Origin: CAVXDY01 sp963721335
GTDB taxonomy: Bacteria > Actinomycetota > Thermoleophilia > Miltoncostaeales > Miltoncostaeaceae
NCBI GenBank assembly: GCA_963721335.1
Contig: CAVRIV010000005.1
Coordinates: forward strand, 248,001 to 312,000
Length of the DNA: 64,000 nucleotides
Direction: 5' to 3'
The notes beneath the pieces are model-generated. The model did no database searches. It saw only the letters and a list, made by a program, of their open reading frames with translations, and was not told the DNA's origin. Below, piece by piece: positions 1 through 8,004 of the stretch. Both the position numbers and the translations under genes were made by a program. Position 1 is the first letter of the stretch, and every line of letters starts with the position of its first letter.

Positions 1-1
1 A

Positions 2-510
2 GCGCACCTGGTGCTGGCCGGGCCCGTCGGTCACGGGCGTCGCCGACGACCCCGAGGGGCCCGCGGTGCTCGCCGAGCTCACCGCGGCGTGGCGCGCCCT
101 GCCGCACGCGAGCCGCCGCCGGGTCCAGATCGCCAGCCTGCCGATGGTCGACGCCGGCGAGAACGCCGCGATGGTGAACGCCCTGCAGCGCCACGCCGCC
201 GTGATCGTGCAGAAGAGCCTGCAGGAGGGGTTCGGGCTGACGGTCACCGAGGCGATGTGGAAGGGGCGCCCGGTCGTGGCGAGCGCGGTCGGCGGCATCG
301 TCGACCAGATCGACGACGGCTCCGACGGCGTGCTGCTGTCGCGATCCCGCCGACCTCGACGGGCTCGCCGCCGCGCTGCGACGCCTCCTGGGCGATCCCG
401 CCGAGGCGCGCCGTCTCGGCGAGGCGGCGCACGACCGCGTCAGGGCGGGATCGCTGGGGATCCGGCTGCTGGCCGACTACGCCCGGCTGATCGGCGACCT
501 GATCGACTGA
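2..510 (+). CDS. treT: Trehalose synthase-type glycosyltransferase (GT4), C-terminal part
   Basis: This is the last ~165 residues of a GT-B glycosyltransferase; the 5' part lies outside the window. The visible segment has the family's nucleotide-sugar pocket: AHLVLAGP, then VQIASLPM, then the E-x7-E region QEGFGLTVTEAMWKGRPVVA and GGIVDQI. This matches trehalose synthases of the TreT type, which join NDP-glucose and glucose, although a related GT4 enzyme is possible. Two one-base insertions are needed to read it: near 29-31 (LVLAGP then SVTGVADDPEG) and near 343-346 (DGVLLS then DPADLDGLAAALRRLL). After the second shift the frame ends cleanly at TGA 508-510 with a normal C-terminus (YARLIGDLID), so sequence error is as likely as decay. 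Trehalose metabolism next to a stress island is biologically coherent. Confidence 0.7.
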
Positions 511-538
511 GGGCGGGTCGGACCGCGCGGGCGGCACG

Positions 539-1027
539 TCACCCCGAGCGGCGCGTCTGCGCTGCCTCGTACGGAGCACGCTTGAGGCTGGCCCAGATGG
601 CTCGCTCCTGGCGGTCGGCCCAGGCGAGCGATGATCGGGCCGCATCAGACGCCGAGGACGCCGCGGGGCTCCAGCTCCGTAGCTCCATCCGCATCCGGGT
701 TCCCGCAGGGAAAGGGCTCGAAGACCAGCGTTCGCATGGATCGTCCGATGGTGGAGAGGTGGGTCGACGACGCGATCCGCCGGCGGTCGCTCGTAGGCGG
801 TGATCTCGATCGTCGATCTCTCGCCGGCTCGCCCCATCGTCGCGGTCTCGGCGCGGAAGGCTCGCGTTCCGACGTCCGACCGGCCTCGGGAGAGATCTTC
901 TCCCGCCCTTCGCATCGGTCGCGGGTTGTACCGCGGGCTCGTTGCGCTCGTCGGCGACGAAGTCGAACACCTCGATCCAGGACCCGGCCTGGTGGATGAC
1001 GATGACTTCCTCCGCGATCCGGGCCAT
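539..1027 (-). pseudogene. SRPBCC (polyketide cyclase-like) protein, multiply frameshifted
   Basis: The N-terminus MARIAEEVIVIHQ..SWIEVFDFVADERNEP and later pieces (YNPRPM, FRAETATMGRAGE, IEITAYERP, FPAGTRMRME, RQERAIWASLKR) are, in order, typical of a START/SRPBCC ligand-binding protein of about 150 residues. The pieces lie in different frames; at least four single-base shifts occur in under 500 nt. The start ATG at 1027 opens the best-matching N-terminus. The density of lesions is higher than in almost any other gene here, so true decay is plausible, but a locally poor assembly would look the same. The natural ligand cannot be inferred. Confidence 0.6.
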
Positions 1028-1403
1028 GCGGTGCTCCTCGTCGCGACCACCGTTCGCCGGACTGCGGGCGGCAGGACCGTCATGCGTCCACGCCGCCCGG
1101 CGGCGGCCCCGCCTCAGCGCGGCGCCGTCACGCACGCTCGCCGAGGGCGAGCCGGCGCGTCGATGACCGCCCGGGTCGAGGCGGAGGGGCGGACACCGAA
1201 GCTCGGTCATGGTGCTGCGCTCCGCGTCCTCGCGGAGCGCCCGGTTCATCGGCGACACGTCTCGGCGCCGCGCGGGAGCGACTCGATCAGAGCGAGCGCG
1301 ACGGCGCCGAGGAGGGCCAGCGTCGCCGCTCTGTCCGCGAACGTCGAACGCCTCGAGGAACCTGGCGATCGGTGAGCTGCGGGGGCCAGCAACATCACCG
1401 GCG
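1028..1403. other. Stretch without a convincing gene
   Basis: Between the SRPBCC remnant and the zinc-ribbon-like gene I find no well-supported gene. A 49-codon minus-strand ORF (1246-1395) encodes one hydrophobic stretch (ATLALLGAVALALIES) that could be a membrane segment of a small or frameshifted protein. It has no clear ribosome binding site and no recognised family. Confidence 0.3.
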
Positions 1404-1754
1404 TCACGCGTCCATCGATCGGGGGGTGATGCTCGGCGCCAGATGCCGCAGCCGGGGCAGTGGGGGCGGCGGTCGCCGGGCGGCCGCACGTGTGCGCACG
1501 ACGCGGTCATCGCGCAGCGCCCGTCCGCCGTCCAGGTACCGCTCCCGCACCGCCGGGCAGCGCTCGGGCAGGTACGCCGCGCTCACCACCCGGATCGGCG
1601 AGCGGCACTGCCGGCACGCGTAGACCGTCGCGCCGTGGAGCCGCAGGCGCCGGACCCCGCCACGGAGGTCGGCCGCCGATGGAATCGCCCCCGGAGTCAT
1701 GGGGTCCCCGGGCGCCTCGACGGTCACCGGATACGATCCGATCGCGCTCGACAT
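1404..1754 (-). CDS. Putative small zinc-ribbon protein
   Basis: The start ATG at 1754 follows a strong Shine-Dalgarno (GGAGGTGAGCC). Residues ~45-70 hold YACRQC and a later RCP, which look like the CxxC and first ligand of a treble-clef or zinc ribbon. In a different frame just downstream the minus strand also encodes CPGCGIW, so the second zinc knuckle may have been moved out of frame by an indel near residue 75. The Arg/Pro-rich tail of the open frame is therefore doubtful. No family is recognised; regulation or nucleic-acid binding would be a guess. Confidence 0.4.
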   Translation of the reverse strand: MSSAIGSYPVTVEAPGDPMTPGAIPSAADLRGGVRRLRLHGATVYACRQCRSPIRVVSAAYLPERCPAVRERYLDGGRALRDDRVVRTRAAARRPPPPLPRLRHLAPSITPRSMDA

Positions 1755-1867
1755 GGCTCACCTCCGGTTGTCGTGAACTGTGATCCGACCCTCTCCGATG
1801 ACTCGTGCCGCGCCGACGGGGAGCCCCCGGTCATCGGCTGCGGAGGACTACGGACGGCGGCGGCGGG

Positions 1868-3146
1868 TCAGCCGATTCCCAGGCTGAGCGCCAGGAGCAC
1901 CGCGCAGGCGACCGCGACGGCCGCGATGATCACGGCGCAGACCGCCACGCCCCTGCGGGTGAGGTGGTGCGCGCCAAGGACCTCGGGATCGCGCCCCAGG
2001 CGCACCATGAAGGGCAGGATCGCCAGCAGCAGGACCGCGTTCAGGACCTGGGTGAGGTAGAGGACGGGGATCAGGGGAACCGCCGGCACCAGCACGACCC
2101 CCGCGGCGACGGCCATCGCCGCGATGAACGAGCCGTAGAACAGGGGCGCCTCCGAGGGTCGCTGATCGAGGCCGGCCGGGTGGCCCGGTGGCCTCACACA
2201 TGGAGTAGGCGGTCAACAGCGGCACGATCGCCGCCGCCAAGAGGCCCGCCCCGAGGATGCCGAGCCCGAACAGCAGCGGACGCCGACGACCCGGCGAGCG
2301 GCTCGAGCGCCCGCGCGGCGTCGCCGCCGTCGTCGATCGCGATGCCGGCCGGGTGCAGGGTGGCGGCGCAGGCGATGACGACGAAGAAGCCGATGATGCC
2401 GGTGAGCAGCGGCGCCGCTGACCACGTCGAGCCGCTCGTACCGGAGGTCCGCGACGGTCAGGCGCTTGTCCACCGCGTAGCTCTGCATGAACGCGATGCC
2501 CCACGGGGCCAGCGTGGTCCCGAGGGTGGCGACCGAGATGAGGACGGCGTCGCGCGAGTCCGGCATCTCCGGCACGACCAGCCCGCGCCCCGCGGCGCGC
2601 CAGTCGGGATGGGCCAGGATCCCGGCCGCGACGTAGGAGACGAACACCAGGCTGAGCGCGAGGAGGACGTGCTCGACGCGGTGGAAGCTGCTGCCGAGGA
2701 CGAGCCACGACACCGCCACGGCCGCGATCGGGACCGAGACGGCGCGTGCGCGCTCCGGTGAGCAGGTCCGCCCCGATGGCCACGCCGGCGAGCTCGGCGC
2801 AGATGGTCCCGACGTTTGCCACGACCAGGGCCGCGACGGCCAGGAACGACGCACGGTGGCCGTAGCGCTCGCGCACGAGGAGGATCAGCCCCTTGCCGGT
2901 GACGATTCCGGTGCGCGCGGCCAGCTCGTGGAAGACGATCAGGGCGACGGTCGAGAGCACCAGCACCCACAGGAGCTGGTAGCCGTGGTCGGCGCCCAGG
3001 ATCGAGTAGGTGGTGATCCCCGCCGGATCGTCGTCCGACAGGCCCGCGAGCAGTCCCGGCCCGAGCACTGCGAACACTCCCAGGGCGCCGAGGGCCGCAC
3101 GGCGGCGGCGGATGCGATGGAGCCGGTGGGCGGCCGCTCGGCCCAC
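1868..3146 (-). CDS. NRAMP-like divalent metal transporter, frameshifted
   Basis: Hydrophobic segments typical of an NRAMP fold run through the protein: VLGPGLLAGLSDDDPAGITTYSILGA (TM1 region), LLWVLVLSTVALIVFHELAARTG, VPIAAVAVSWLVLGSS and, near the end, VLYLTQVLNAVLLLAILPFMVRL. At least three one-base shifts (near 2750, 2430 and 2200) interrupt the frame; the true end is the stop at 1868. The TM1 motif is DPAG rather than the DPGN that binds Mn/Fe in canonical Nramps, and the TM6 region reads APWGIAFMQS instead of the usual MPH motif. It therefore belongs to the divergent NRAMP-related branch whose substrate is uncertain. Start GTG 3146 is the best upstream choice but lacks a clear ribosome site. 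Confidence 0.7.
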
Positions 3147-3232
3147 CGGAGGGACGCCCCGGGGGGGGCGGGGAATGGGAACTCGACGGGAAACGGGGCG
3201 AGCGTACCCGCCGCCGCAGGCGTCGGGCGTGC

Positions 3233-3251
3233 GGCCGATCGCGGATCGCCA
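3233..3251. promoter_or_regulatory. Near-palindrome shared with 4731-4749, candidate operator
   Basis: The 19-nt element GGCCGATCGCGGATCGCCA has inverted arms around a CGCGG centre. It matches the element at 4731-4749 at 16 of 19 positions. It lies upstream of the small membrane peptide and first USP gene and between them and the divergent NRAMP gene. A shared regulator of the stress island is inferred. Confidence 0.4.
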
Positions 3252-3312
3252 CGGCGGGCTATCCGCGAACGGGATGAGGGATGCCGCCCATGCTTGCCCG
3301 GCGGCCCGGGCC

Positions 3313-3318
3313 TAGCGT
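3313..3318 (+). promoter_or_regulatory. Putative -10 element TAGCGT
   Basis: One of a series of TAG[ACT][CG]T hexamers that precede genes in this window. It lies 38 nt before the start of the 31-residue peptide gene, leaving room for its GAGGAGG ribosome site. Confidence 0.4.
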
Positions 3319-3355
3319 CGGGTGTGACCGTTCCCCGACGCACGAGGAGGGCGAG

Positions 3356-3451
3356 ATGCCCGTCGGCGAGATCTTCCTGTACGCGATCTGGGCTGCGATC
3401 GCGATCGGCTCCATGATCGTCACGGCGATGGTGCTGCGCGGCGGGGACTGA
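3356..3451 (+). CDS. 31-residue single-pass membrane peptide
   Basis: ATG 3356 follows GAGGAGGGCGAG, a good ribosome binding site, and opens a 31-codon frame. It reads MPVGEIF, then a hydrophobic helix (LYAIWAAIAIGSMIVTAMVL), then RGGD. This is one transmembrane segment with almost nothing outside it. The stop ends 4 nt before the GTG of the following universal stress protein gene, so the two are probably co-transcribed and possibly coupled. No family is recognised; such peptides often modulate membrane partners, which is only a suggestion. Confidence 0.5.
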   Translation: MPVGEIFLYAIWAAIAIGSMIVTAMVLRGGD

Positions 3452-3455
3452 GGGC

Positions 3456-3938
3456 GTGGCTCCCTCGTACGGCCACATCGGCTGCTGCATCGACAGCTCC
3501 CCGTGCGGCGCGGCGGCGCTCGACCGGGCGGTCGCCCTCTGGCGAGGCTCGGGCGGCCGCCTGAGCCTCGTGCACGTGGGCCCCTACCCCGTCGCCCGCG
3601 AGCGGGTCGACCACGGGACCGCGTTCCGCCGCGACGACCTGAACGCGCACGCGCGTGACTGGCTCAGCCGCCGCGCAAGCGAGATCCCCGGTACTCAGCC
3701 GGTCTTCCTGCACGGCGTCCGCGGTCCGGCGACATGCACGTGGGCGGAGAGCGCTGACGTCGACCTGATCGTCGTCGGCGCCGGCTCGGGCCGCGCACCC
3801 GGGCTAATACCGGGCGAGTTCGTCCACCACCTCCTGGAGTACGCGCCCTGCAGCCTGCTGGTCGTGCGCCCCGTTCGGCATGAGCGGGGGAGCGGCGCCG
3901 AGCGGGCCGGCGCGGCAGCGGGCTCCCCGAGGAGCTGA
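3456..3938 (+). CDS. Universal stress protein (UspA fold), Cys-rich clade
   Basis: The 160-residue protein has the UspA alpha/beta layout: an N-terminal strand with IGCCIDSS in place of the usual VGVDGS, LSLVHVGP after the first helix, DVDLIVVGAG near residue 110 and APCSLLVVRP as the last strand. The nucleotide-binding loop is modified (GAGSGRAPGLIPGEF, no GS at the usual phosphate-binding position), so ATP binding is uncertain. It shares the CC-ID start and a conserved Cys-x-Trp-Ala before VDL with the USPs at 6808-7305 and 8001-8477. Start GTG 3456 is 4 nt after the upstream peptide gene. Confidence 0.85.
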   Translation: MAPSYGHIGCCIDSSPCGAAALDRAVALWRGSGGRLSLVHVGPYPVARERVDHGTAFRRDDLNAHARDWLSRRASEIPGTQPVFLHGVRGPATCTWAESADVDLIVVGAGSGRAPGLIPGEFVHHLLEYAPCSLLVVRPVRHERGSGAERAGAAAGSPRS

Positions 3939-3949
3939 GCGCGAGGCCC

Positions 3950-3973
3950 GCGGCGGCGACCGACGGCCGCCGC
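3950..3973. terminator. Bidirectional hairpin between convergent genes
   Basis: GCGGCGGC (3950-3957) pairs perfectly with GCCGCCGC (3966-3973) across an 8-nt loop. It occupies the 41-nt space between the ends of the USP and CBS genes. There is no U-tract. Confidence 0.4.
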
Positions 3974-3979
3974 CGATCG

Positions 3980-4660
3980 TCAGTCGCGACCGTCCAGATG
4001 CTCGATGCGGGCATCCGAGCCGGGGTAGAGCAGCGTCTCGTGGCCCGTGTCCTCCCAGCGCACCAGGAAGGGCGCGCCTCCGTCGGTCCCGTGGGCCTCG
4101 AGGACCTCGGCATCGCGCTCCACCTCGCCGATCTCGTGGCCGCGGATGACCAGCCGGTCGCCGGGCTCCGCCCGCAGGCCGCCAGCCCACGGCGGCGCCG
4201 CCGGCTCCGAAGAGGCAGGCGGCTCTGTGGCGGGAGGCGCGAGGCGGGCAGCCACGTCCATTGCCGAGACGATCCCGACCGGATGGCCGTCATCAACGAC
4301 GATGACGTGGGAGGTCTCGTGGTGGGACATGAGAAGCGCGGCGTGCTGGAGCGACTCGTCGTGTTCCACCGTGATGAGGGGCGAGGACGCGACCCAGCCG
4401 GCGGCGGTGGCGCCGTAGTCGAAGGGCGCCGCCTCGACGAGGTCGTTCGCGGAGATGACGCGCCACGGGAGCGCGTCGCCGCCGGCCGGGCTCGGATCGC
4501 CGACGACCACGACGGCGTGGATCCGGTGGCGGGCCATCAGCTCCGCGACCTCATCGAGCGGGACCTCAGAATGGCAGGTGACGATCGGGGTGCTCATCAC
4601 ATCGCCGACGCGTGTGTCGTTCAGGACGGACACACCCCGGACCGGCTGGCGATCGGGCAT
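3980..4660 (-). CDS. CBS-domain pair fused to DUF1918
   Basis: The 226-residue protein begins with two CBS motifs (residues ~14-140: VGDVMSTPIVTC..., ISANDLVEAAP, then LITVEHDESLQHAALLM and VVDDGHPVGIVSAMDVAARL). An Ala/Pro-rich linker (APPATEPPASSEPAAPP) follows. A C-terminal DUF1918 domain ends it (EPGDRLVIRGHEIGEVERD, FLVRWEDTGHETLLYPGSDA). ATG 4660 has GGAGGTCCGAG in front. CBS pairs commonly sense adenosine nucleotides. In Mycobacterium tuberculosis the CBS protein Hrp1 and the DUF1918 protein Rv0569 are both DosR-regulated, so this fusion puts two dormancy families in one chain. It is divergent from the APH/kinase gene; an inverted repeat lies between them. Confidence 0.85.
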   Translation of the reverse strand: MPDRQPVRGVSVLNDTRVGDVMSTPIVTCHSEVPLDEVAELMARHRIHAVVVVGDPSPAGGDALPWRVISANDLVEAAPFDYGATAAGWVASSPLITVEHDESLQHAALLMSHHETSHVIVVDDGHPVGIVSAMDVAARLAPPATEPPASSEPAAPPWAGGLRAEPGDRLVIRGHEIGEVERDAEVLEAHGTDGGAPFLVRWEDTGHETLLYPGSDARIEHLDGRD

Positions 4661-4730
4661 CTCGGACCTCCGTACTGGATGTGCTTCCTCGCCCCTTGGG
4701 CAAGCGGTTTCACCCACGTTCGCCGACGGC

Positions 4731-4749
4731 TGCCGATCGCGAATCGGCA
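4731..4749. promoter_or_regulatory. Perfect 7-5-7 inverted repeat, candidate operator
   Basis: TGCCGAT (4731-4737) and ATCGGCA (4743-4749) are exact inverted repeats around CGCGA. The site lies in the 180-nt divergent region between the CBS-DUF1918 and APH/kinase genes. It shares 16 of 19 positions with 3233-3251. A looser relative with longer spacing may occur at 9385-9405 (GCCGA...ATCGGCA). Confidence 0.5.
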
Positions 4750-4840
4750 CGAACGCGGATGCGGCGTCGGGAAAAGCCGCAAGGCCGGGCGCGGCCCGCC
4801 CGGATGACGCCGCCGGACGCGAGGAGCGAGGCTGAGCCCC

Positions 4841-6296
4841 ATGCGACCACCGGCCGAGCTCATCGAGACGCACATCTCGGTGATCACGATGATCGGCGAT
4901 CGTGCCTACAAGCTCTTGAAGCCGGTCGCGATGGGGTTCCTCGACCACCGCCGCCGCGAGGACCGCCTCGCCGCATGCCGGCGCGAGACCGAGGTGAACC
5001 GGCGCTTCGCGCCCGACGTGTACCTCGGGGTGCTCGACGTGGTCGACGATCAGGGGCACGCGCGCGACCACCTGATCGAGATGCGCCGCATGCCGGACTC
5101 CCGGCGTCTGTCGGCGCTGCTCGACGACGCCGGCGCGCCCGGCCTCGTCCGCGAGGTCGCGCGCACGGTCGCCGGGTTTCACCGGGACTCGTTGACCTCG
5201 CCGTCGATCGCCGAGGCGGGTCGCCTCGCCGTCGTGCTCGGGCTGTGGGAGGAGGGTCTCGACCAGCTCGCCCGCTCGGCGCCCGGGGTCGTCCCGGACG
5301 AGGACGTCGAGCAGGCGCGCACGCTCGCCCGGGCGTACCTCGACGACCGGGAGACCCTGCTCGACCGGCGCATCGCCGACGGGTGGGTGCGCGACGGTCA
5401 CGGGGACCTCCTGGCCGAGGACGTCTTCTGCCTCCCCGACGGCCCGCGTGTCCTCGACTGCCTGGCCTTCGACGACCGGTTGCGGCACGGCGACGTGCTC
5501 GGCGACGTCGCCTTCCTCGCGATGGACCTGGAGGCGGACGGGCATCCCGAGCTCGGCGAGATGCTCATCGGGGAATGGCGTCGAGAGCTCGGTGAGACCC
5601 ACCCGACCTCCCTGGCTCACCACTACCTCGCGTACCGGGCTCACGTCCGATCGAAGGTGGCCGCCCTGCGCTCCGAGCAGGGGGGCGACCCGGACGCCGC
5701 GACGCGCGCCCGCAGGCTCCACGCCCTCGCGCTCGCGCACCTCGAGCGTGCCCAGGTCCGGATGGTCCTCGTGGGGGGCGCTCCCGGCACGGGCAAGATC
5801 GACCCTCGCCCAGGCGCTCGGCGAGGCCACGGGCTGGACGGTCGTGCGATCGGACGAGACCCGGAAGGATCTCGCCGGGCTTCCGCACTCGCCCGCCGAT
5901 CCAGGCGAGTTCGGCGTCGGTCTCTACGCGCCGGAGATCTCCGACCGCGTCTATGCCCAGATGCTTGACGGGGCGGCCGGCCACCTCGCCCTGGGCGAGA
6001 GCGTGGTGCTCGACGCGTCCTGGAGCGCAGGCGCGCGCCGCGCCGCCGCCCGGCGCGTGGCGTCGGCGTGCGGCGCCGAGATCATCGAGATCCGGTGTCG
6101 GCTCGCGCCCGCGATCGCGAGCGCGCGGATCCTGGCGCGGCGCGCGGCCGGCGAGGGCTCCTCCGACGCGACTCCGGAGATCGCGGCGAGGCTGGCGGCG
6201 AGCGCGGACCCCTGGCCCGAGGCCCGGTCCATCGACACGGACTCGCCGCCGGACCTCGTTCTCCGCGAGGCCCGGCGGCTGGTGGGCCCCGTCTAG
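4841..6296 (+). CDS. Aminoglycoside phosphotransferase-like / P-loop kinase fusion
   Basis: The N-terminal ~300 residues are an APH-fold kinase-like domain: AYKLLKPVAMGFLDH near the start, DGHGDLLAEDVF with the catalytic-loop H-G-D, and CLAFDDRLRHGDVLGDVAFLAMDL as the metal-binding region. The C-terminal ~170 residues are an AAA_33/adenylate-kinase-like P-loop domain (LVGGAPGTGK, then STLAQALGEATGW, VVLDASW). The Walker A is split by what looks like one inserted A at 5798; removing it restores GTGKSTLAQAL and one frame to TAG 6294-6296. The same architecture is seen in DosR-regulated Rv2004c. Antibiotic resistance should not be assumed. The stop TAG lies in a CTAG (6293-6296) that also supplies the stop of the convergent gene. 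Confidence 0.8.
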
Positions 6297-6811
6297 GAGC
6301 CCGTCGCGGCGGCGTGCGCGTCCAGCGCTGCGACCAGGGGGGCGTCGACCTCTTTCACGGCCATGTTGACGGCTCCGGCCTCGCCCAGGAGGCGCTCCGC
6401 CTTCTCGACGTCGTCCAGGTCCATCGTCACGACGAGCGCCGAGTGTCCCGCGTCGAGGTCCCGCCCCATGGCCTTCAGGTCCTCGTCCTCGAAGTCCGTG
6501 TCGCGCAGCTTCGCGACGAGGGCGCCGACGCCCGCGCCGATCGGGAGCCCGAGCAGCCCGAGCGGCGTGACGAGGAGGCCCAGCAGGCCCACGCAGACCC
6601 CGATGCCGGCGCCCTCCGCGGCGCCCTCCGCGACGCTGGTGTGGGGCGTCTCGTGGAAGCGGAGCTTTCCCTCGTACTCCTTCGAGACGATGGCCGCCTG
6701 GCCGATCCTCTCCGGCCCCACCCCGGGCACGATCGTGGCCAGGGCGCGGGCCGCGCCCGTCTCGTCGGCGAATGTCGCGACGACGAGCTTGAGGTTCTTC
6801 GCCTCGTTCAT
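6293..6811 (-). CDS. DUF1269-type membrane-associated stress protein
   Basis: The 172-residue protein starts MNEAKNLKLVVATFADETGAARAL, a ferredoxin-like strand/helix unit seen in DUF1269. A Gly/Leu-rich hydrophobic hairpin follows (EGAGIGVCVGLLGLLVTPLGLLGLPIGAGVGALVA), then a second alpha/beta unit (HSALVVTMDLDDVEKAERLL). ATG 6811 follows AAAGGA. The start overlaps the stop of the upstream USP gene by ATGA, which implies translational coupling. Function is unknown; the fold suggests a small envelope or cytosolic stress protein. Confidence 0.75.
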   Translation of the reverse strand: MNEAKNLKLVVATFADETGAARALATIVPGVGPERIGQAAIVSKEYEGKLRFHETPHTSVAEGAAEGAGIGVCVGLLGLLVTPLGLLGLPIGAGVGALVAKLRDTDFEDEDLKAMGRDLDAGHSALVVTMDLDDVEKAERLLGEAGAVNMAVKEVDAPLVAALDAHAAATGS

Positions 6812-7305
6812 CCGAGCACGTCCTTTCGTGGGCCCGTCGAGGAGCCCGTGGCGCCTTCGGTGGCGCCGGCGGCGGCCGGGGTCTCGGCGGGGGGGTGGAC
6901 CAGGAGCACCGGGCACGGGGCGTGGTAGGCGATATGGGACGCGAAGCCGCCCAGGATCGTCCTCTCCAGGCGCCCGCGACGCGCCGCGGCAACGATGAGG
7001 TCCACTCCAGAGGAGCGGGCCCAGTCGCAGACCTCCCTGGCGGGCGGCCCTTCGAGCAGCACGGAGGTCGCCTCGGGGATCTCACGGGTCACCTCCTCGA
7101 GCCACGCCTCGGCCTCGTCCCGGAATTCCATGACCGCGCCATCCGCGAAGGGACTAGCGATCAGCGCGTGAGGCGGGGCGAGGACGTGGACGACACTCAG
7201 GGCTCCGAGGGCGCCATCCGCAATTCGGATGCCCTCGCGCAGCACCTCTTCCGCCATGCCGTCGTTCTCGATGCAGCACGCGATCGTCTTGTACGGCCTG
7301 TCCAT
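6808..7305 (-). CDS. Universal stress protein, Cys-rich clade
   Basis: The 165-residue UspA-fold protein reads MDRPYKTIACCIENDGMAEEVL, SVVHVLAPPHAL, VLLEGPPAREVCDWARSSGVDLIVAA and ends APCPVLLVHPP plus an Ala/Pro/Gly-rich tail. The phosphate loop is ARRGRLERTILGGF. A strong ribosome site (AGGAGGTCTCCG) precedes ATG 7305. It is the first gene of a two-gene unit with the DUF1269 gene (ATGA overlap). Like its two paralogues it has Cys-Cys in the first strand and a Cys-Asp-Trp-Ala before the VDL strand. Confidence 0.85.
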   Translation of the reverse strand: MDRPYKTIACCIENDGMAEEVLREGIRIADGALGALSVVHVLAPPHALIASPFADGAVMEFRDEAEAWLEEVTREIPEATSVLLEGPPAREVCDWARSSGVDLIVAAARRGRLERTILGGFASHIAYHAPCPVLLVHPPAETPAAAGATEGATGSSTGPRKDVLG

Positions 7306-7464
7306 CGGAGACCTCCTGGCGTCTCGGGCGGCGTCGGCGCCGCATCTGACGACATCGTCCGGCCGGACGTCCCGTGCGCCATCGGTGATGACCGCGGGCC
7401 GGTATGCGGACTTCCCGCAGCGCGATGCCGGGCCGGCCCGGCTGGCCGGTGGCGCCTCCGGCCC

Positions 7465-7470
7465 TAGTGT
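7465..7470 (+). promoter_or_regulatory. Putative -10 element TAGTGT, apparently leaderless
   Basis: TAGTGT ends 7 nt before ATG 7477, so transcription would begin at or next to the start codon. A GGAGG also lies between them, too close to the ATG to be well placed. Confidence 0.5.
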
Positions 7471-7476
7471 GGAGGC

Positions 7477-8004
7477 ATGACATCTGTGCCCGACCATCGG
7501 CCGCACCGTGTGCTCGTCGTCGTCGCCAGCCGGCACGGGGCCACGCGGCAGATCGCAGACGCTCTGGCCGGGCACCTCCGGGACGCCGGCTTGGACGTGC
7601 ACCTCGAGGACGCCGACGGAGCCGGCGACCCCGCCGCGTACGACGCGGTCGTGCTCGGCAGCGCGGTCTACTACGGCAAGTGGCTTCCGCCGGCCCTGGC
7701 CTTCGCGCGGACGCACGCGTCCGCTCTCGTCGATCGTCCCGTCTGGCTCTTCAGCAGTGGTCCGGTGGGAGACCCGCCGAAGCCGGACGGCGGCCCCTCA
7801 GACCTGGATCCGCGCGGCCTCGTCCCCGGCGCGCGCGACCACGCCGTCTTCGGCGGCCGGATCGACCGAGACCTCCTCGGGACGCGCGAGCGCCTTGTCA
7901 CGCGGGTCGTGGGCGCGGACGAGGGGGACTTCCGGGACTGGGAGGAGGTCGCGTCCTGGGCCTCCGCCATCGCGGACGAGCTCCGCGTGGAGGCCGTGCG
8001 ATGA
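7477..8004 (+). CDS. Flavodoxin-domain protein (HemG-like)
   Basis: The 175-residue protein has a flavodoxin signature: RVLVVVASRHGATRQIADALAGHL (FMN phosphate loop), then YDAVVLGSAVYYGKWLPPALAF and RPVWLFSSGPVGD. This arrangement occurs in menaquinone-dependent protoporphyrinogen oxidase HemG and in flavodoxin-like proteins of actinobacteria; a general FMN electron carrier is equally possible. It overlaps the next USP gene by ATGA, beginning a flavodoxin-USP-CBS/GTPase operon. Confidence 0.8.
   Translation: MTSVPDHRPHRVLVVVASRHGATRQIADALAGHLRDAGLDVHLEDADGAGDPAAYDAVVLGSAVYYGKWLPPALAFARTHASALVDRPVWLFSSGPVGDPPKPDGGPSDLDPRGLVPGARDHAVFGGRIDRDLLGTRERLVTRVVGADEGDFRDWEEVASWASAIADELRVEAVR

Noticed and set aside
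4841..6296. Aminoglycoside resistance gene
   Set aside because: The APH fold is fused to a P-loop kinase as in dormancy-associated proteins; nothing indicates drug phosphorylation.
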